NCBI GenBank assembly: GCA_009792885.1
Contig: WMCF01000018.1
Coordinates: 11,183,526-11,247,525 of the forward strand
Direction of reading: 5' to 3'
Length of the DNA stretch: 64,000 bases
Source of the DNA: Eremophila alpestris peregrina
Taxonomy: Eukaryota; Chordata; Aves; Passeriformes; Alaudidae
The notes below the pieces were generated by a model. The model saw only the letters and a list, made by a program, of their open reading frames with translations. It made no database searches and was not told the DNA's origin. Shown here in pieces: positions 62,224 through 64,000 of the stretch. A program made the position numbers and the translations under genes. How positions within the stretch are numbered: position 1 is the stretch's first letter; every line of letters begins with the position of its first letter.

Positions 62224-62776
62224 GTCCTAGGTTGCAATGTAAGATGTGCCCAAAGTATGTATTCTATTACCATCTTCATGGGTTGTTGGAACCAGGTGGG
62301 GCAGTGTTTTCCCTGCCTCCTCCCTCTGGACTATCTGCTGTTAATGGCCCATCAATGCACTGGCCATGACTCACAGGAAACTCCCTTCAGGAGCCATCTC
62401 TGCTTAATGGGCAATCAAGGACCCATTGTATGACTCATAGAATGATATCAGCCCACTGTGAGATGCACCAGGGGGGAGGAGCCAAGCATTCCCACCTGGA
62501 TATAATCTGGAGTTTGGGACAGCACAAGCCCTCATTGACTGGATTCCCAGAGGACAGGAGCTGCCAGATCTTTCTACAGGATCACTGCTTCAACAAGACC
62601 ACATCATCTGGACTGTTGCCACCATCCTAAGGAACAGGGTGCCAGGTTGTATTCTGACTCTGTCAAGGGTCTTTTCCTTTTTTTCCCTTTTACTATTACA
62701 GTTATTTTATCATTTTCCTATTAAATCGTATTCCTGACTTAGAGTCTCTCACTGGTTTTGCTTTCAAACCTGTACA
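62223..62776 (+). mobile_element. Solo ERV LTR, forward orientation, 554 bp
   Basis: Begins TGTCCTAGGTTGC and ends TTTCAAACCTGTACA (TGT/ACA termini). The last part, GAGTCTCTCACTGGTTTTGC, is a 3' LTR end I recall from songbird ERVs. A TATAAT (62501-62506) and the variant polyadenylation signal ATTAAA (62720-62725) lie in the expected order, about 50 bp before the end. The 5-mers at the edges are AAGGG (62218-62222) and AAGAG (62777-62781), an imperfect duplication (4 of 5), consistent with an ERVL-like 5-bp duplication that has aged. No internal ERV sequence is present. Confidence 0.78.
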
Positions 62777-62781
62777 AAGAG

Positions 62782-64000
62782 CCATCTTCGACTCCCTCAC
62801 TGAGATGAAGTTACTTGGATGGGCTTCTGTTTCCCGTGGGGTGATGCTGTACTCCAGAGAGCAGAGAGGGGTGCAGCTGGAGCTCAGGGAGAGCTCCTCA
62901 TGCCAGAAAACAAGGAATAGCTTCTCCCGAGTGGATGTGCTGCTGTCACTGAGGTGTTTTGCCTTTCAGTAGACAAAAACACAGCTTAACAGGGAACATA
63001 ACCCCCATATTTAAATATTGCGATTTCAATATGTTTGCACCTCTGATTTTTGAGCTTCAGCTGGGTGGGTGAAGAAAATAAAAGCAAACCAAGCAACTAA
63101 ACCCACACAGACACACAAACTGGAAGATGCGGGCATGAAAATAATAGAAAATGAAGCCCATAACGGCCTCCTTGGTCTCATCCAAGTGTTCTTTATCATA
63201 AGTGACCATCATACTCCTATAGGTCTTCTAAATAGGGACGCTTTTAAAGTTCACAGTTTCACACAGGAACTGGATGTGACTACAACATCATGTCAAATTG
63301 AAAAGATTCATTGAAAGACCTTTAAAAGTTTCTTTGCTCCCCCGAAACAACTCTGAGGATATTCAGAGTTATTTCTGACAGAGTATCATGAATTCAAAGA
63401 AATGTAGTCCTGCTATAAATAAATAAATAAACACAGCAAGTGCATCTTGCTAAAGGTGCACTAAAATAAGACATTTTACAGGAAATGGCCCAGATCTTTC
63501 TGTGGTGTAAATGAGTGTCTGCACACTGAAGCAAATCAGCCTGTGCTGGTTCACCTCAGCTGAGCACCTGGCTTTAATTTCAGTATCCTTTATATATGTG
63601 AGTGGCAGACACTGCAAATAGCTGCCTGTCTTTAACAAGGGGTTGGCTTTGACCTGAGCAGATGAGAAGAAGACAAACTGTGCTGCAGAGCTCATTGCTC
63701 CCACCTGGTGGGACAGGCACAGTCAGACACAGTTATTGGCATCTTGGGGTATCCTGACACTCTGGGCCTTGCAGGGGGGAACCCTGGAAGGTTTATAAAA
63801 TCAAAGGGATGTGAGTGACATTGGGAATGCCATGATACAAATCACCCTCCTAGCAAAGCTGATTTAATTGCTGCTGGTGCTTTCTCTGTATATCCACAAC
63901 CCCTCACCAAGGGCCTATGACAACCTTAACACCTCCTCTGTGGAGTAAGAAATGGTGGAGATAAGGACATGAACTCCAGAGCTGGAAACAATTCCCCCAT
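62782..64000. other. Unique sequence to the window end
   Basis: It contains a (TAAA)n tract at 63414-63431. Open frames are at most 84 codons. Nothing else is recognised. Confidence 0.4.
63414..63431. repeat. (TAAA)n microsatellite
   Basis: About four and a half TAAA units (TATAAATAAATAAATAAAC context). Confidence 0.85.

Overview
The window is nuclear DNA from a vertebrate, almost certainly a bird and probably a songbird. The clearest evidence is CR1 retrotransposon tails in both orientations (the GTTTGGGTTGGAAGG... 3' regions and ATTCTRTG-type terminal repeats), which is the usual avian repeat signature. Near the right end there are also three endogenous-retrovirus LTRs of a style familiar from passerine genomes. 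There are no operons, ribosome binding sites, tRNA or rRNA genes, CRISPR arrays or prokaryotic gene packing. The songbird assignment rests on remembered repeat families and is inference.

No protein-coding gene can be supported with confidence. All open frames are short (about 250 codons at most). None matches a protein family I recognise, and the longest low-complexity ones are translations of purine or AAAAT repeats. The sequence reads as intergenic or intronic DNA, with scattered CR1 fragments, simple repeats and a few islands of regulatory-looking sequence.

Layout: 1-12 kb is mostly unique sequence with two younger CR1 tails (1.26-1.83 and 2.63-2.79 kb) and a TAAT-rich block at 3.55-3.73 kb. 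12-24 kb has an old CR1 (12.0 kb), a CR1 at 18.4-19.0 kb that carries an internal 24-bp tandem array, a cluster of three AP-1/MARE-like sites at 19.35 kb, and an old CR1 at 23.5 kb. 24.5-27.1 kb has a CpG island and a weaker CpG-rich patch flanking a CR1 tail. 27.4 kb is an AAAAT pentanucleotide array. At 32.43-32.84 kb a roughly 410-bp purine tract abuts a CpG-rich, promoter-like segment with RFX X-box-like and CRE-like motifs. A 15-N assembly gap lies at 34.02 kb. 36.69-37.03 kb is the densest CpG island, with a consensus splice donor at 37,001. 37-60 kb is mostly unique sequence with two CR1 tails (41.5 and 55.3 kb) and one unexplained frame-shifted pair of open frames near 45.3-46.2 kb.

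60.76-62.78 kb is the most structured part: three LTRs in 2 kb. A reverse-strand LTR is followed by a 440-bp forward LTR with an exact 6-bp target duplication, which lies directly against the 5' edge of a second, probably older, forward LTR. This reads as a nested insertion. I found no evidence of a new multigene system. The items most worth checking are the nested LTRs, the purine tract beside the X-box/CRE promoter candidate, the 36.7-kb CpG island with splice donor, the 19.35-kb AP-1 cluster and the array inside the CR1.
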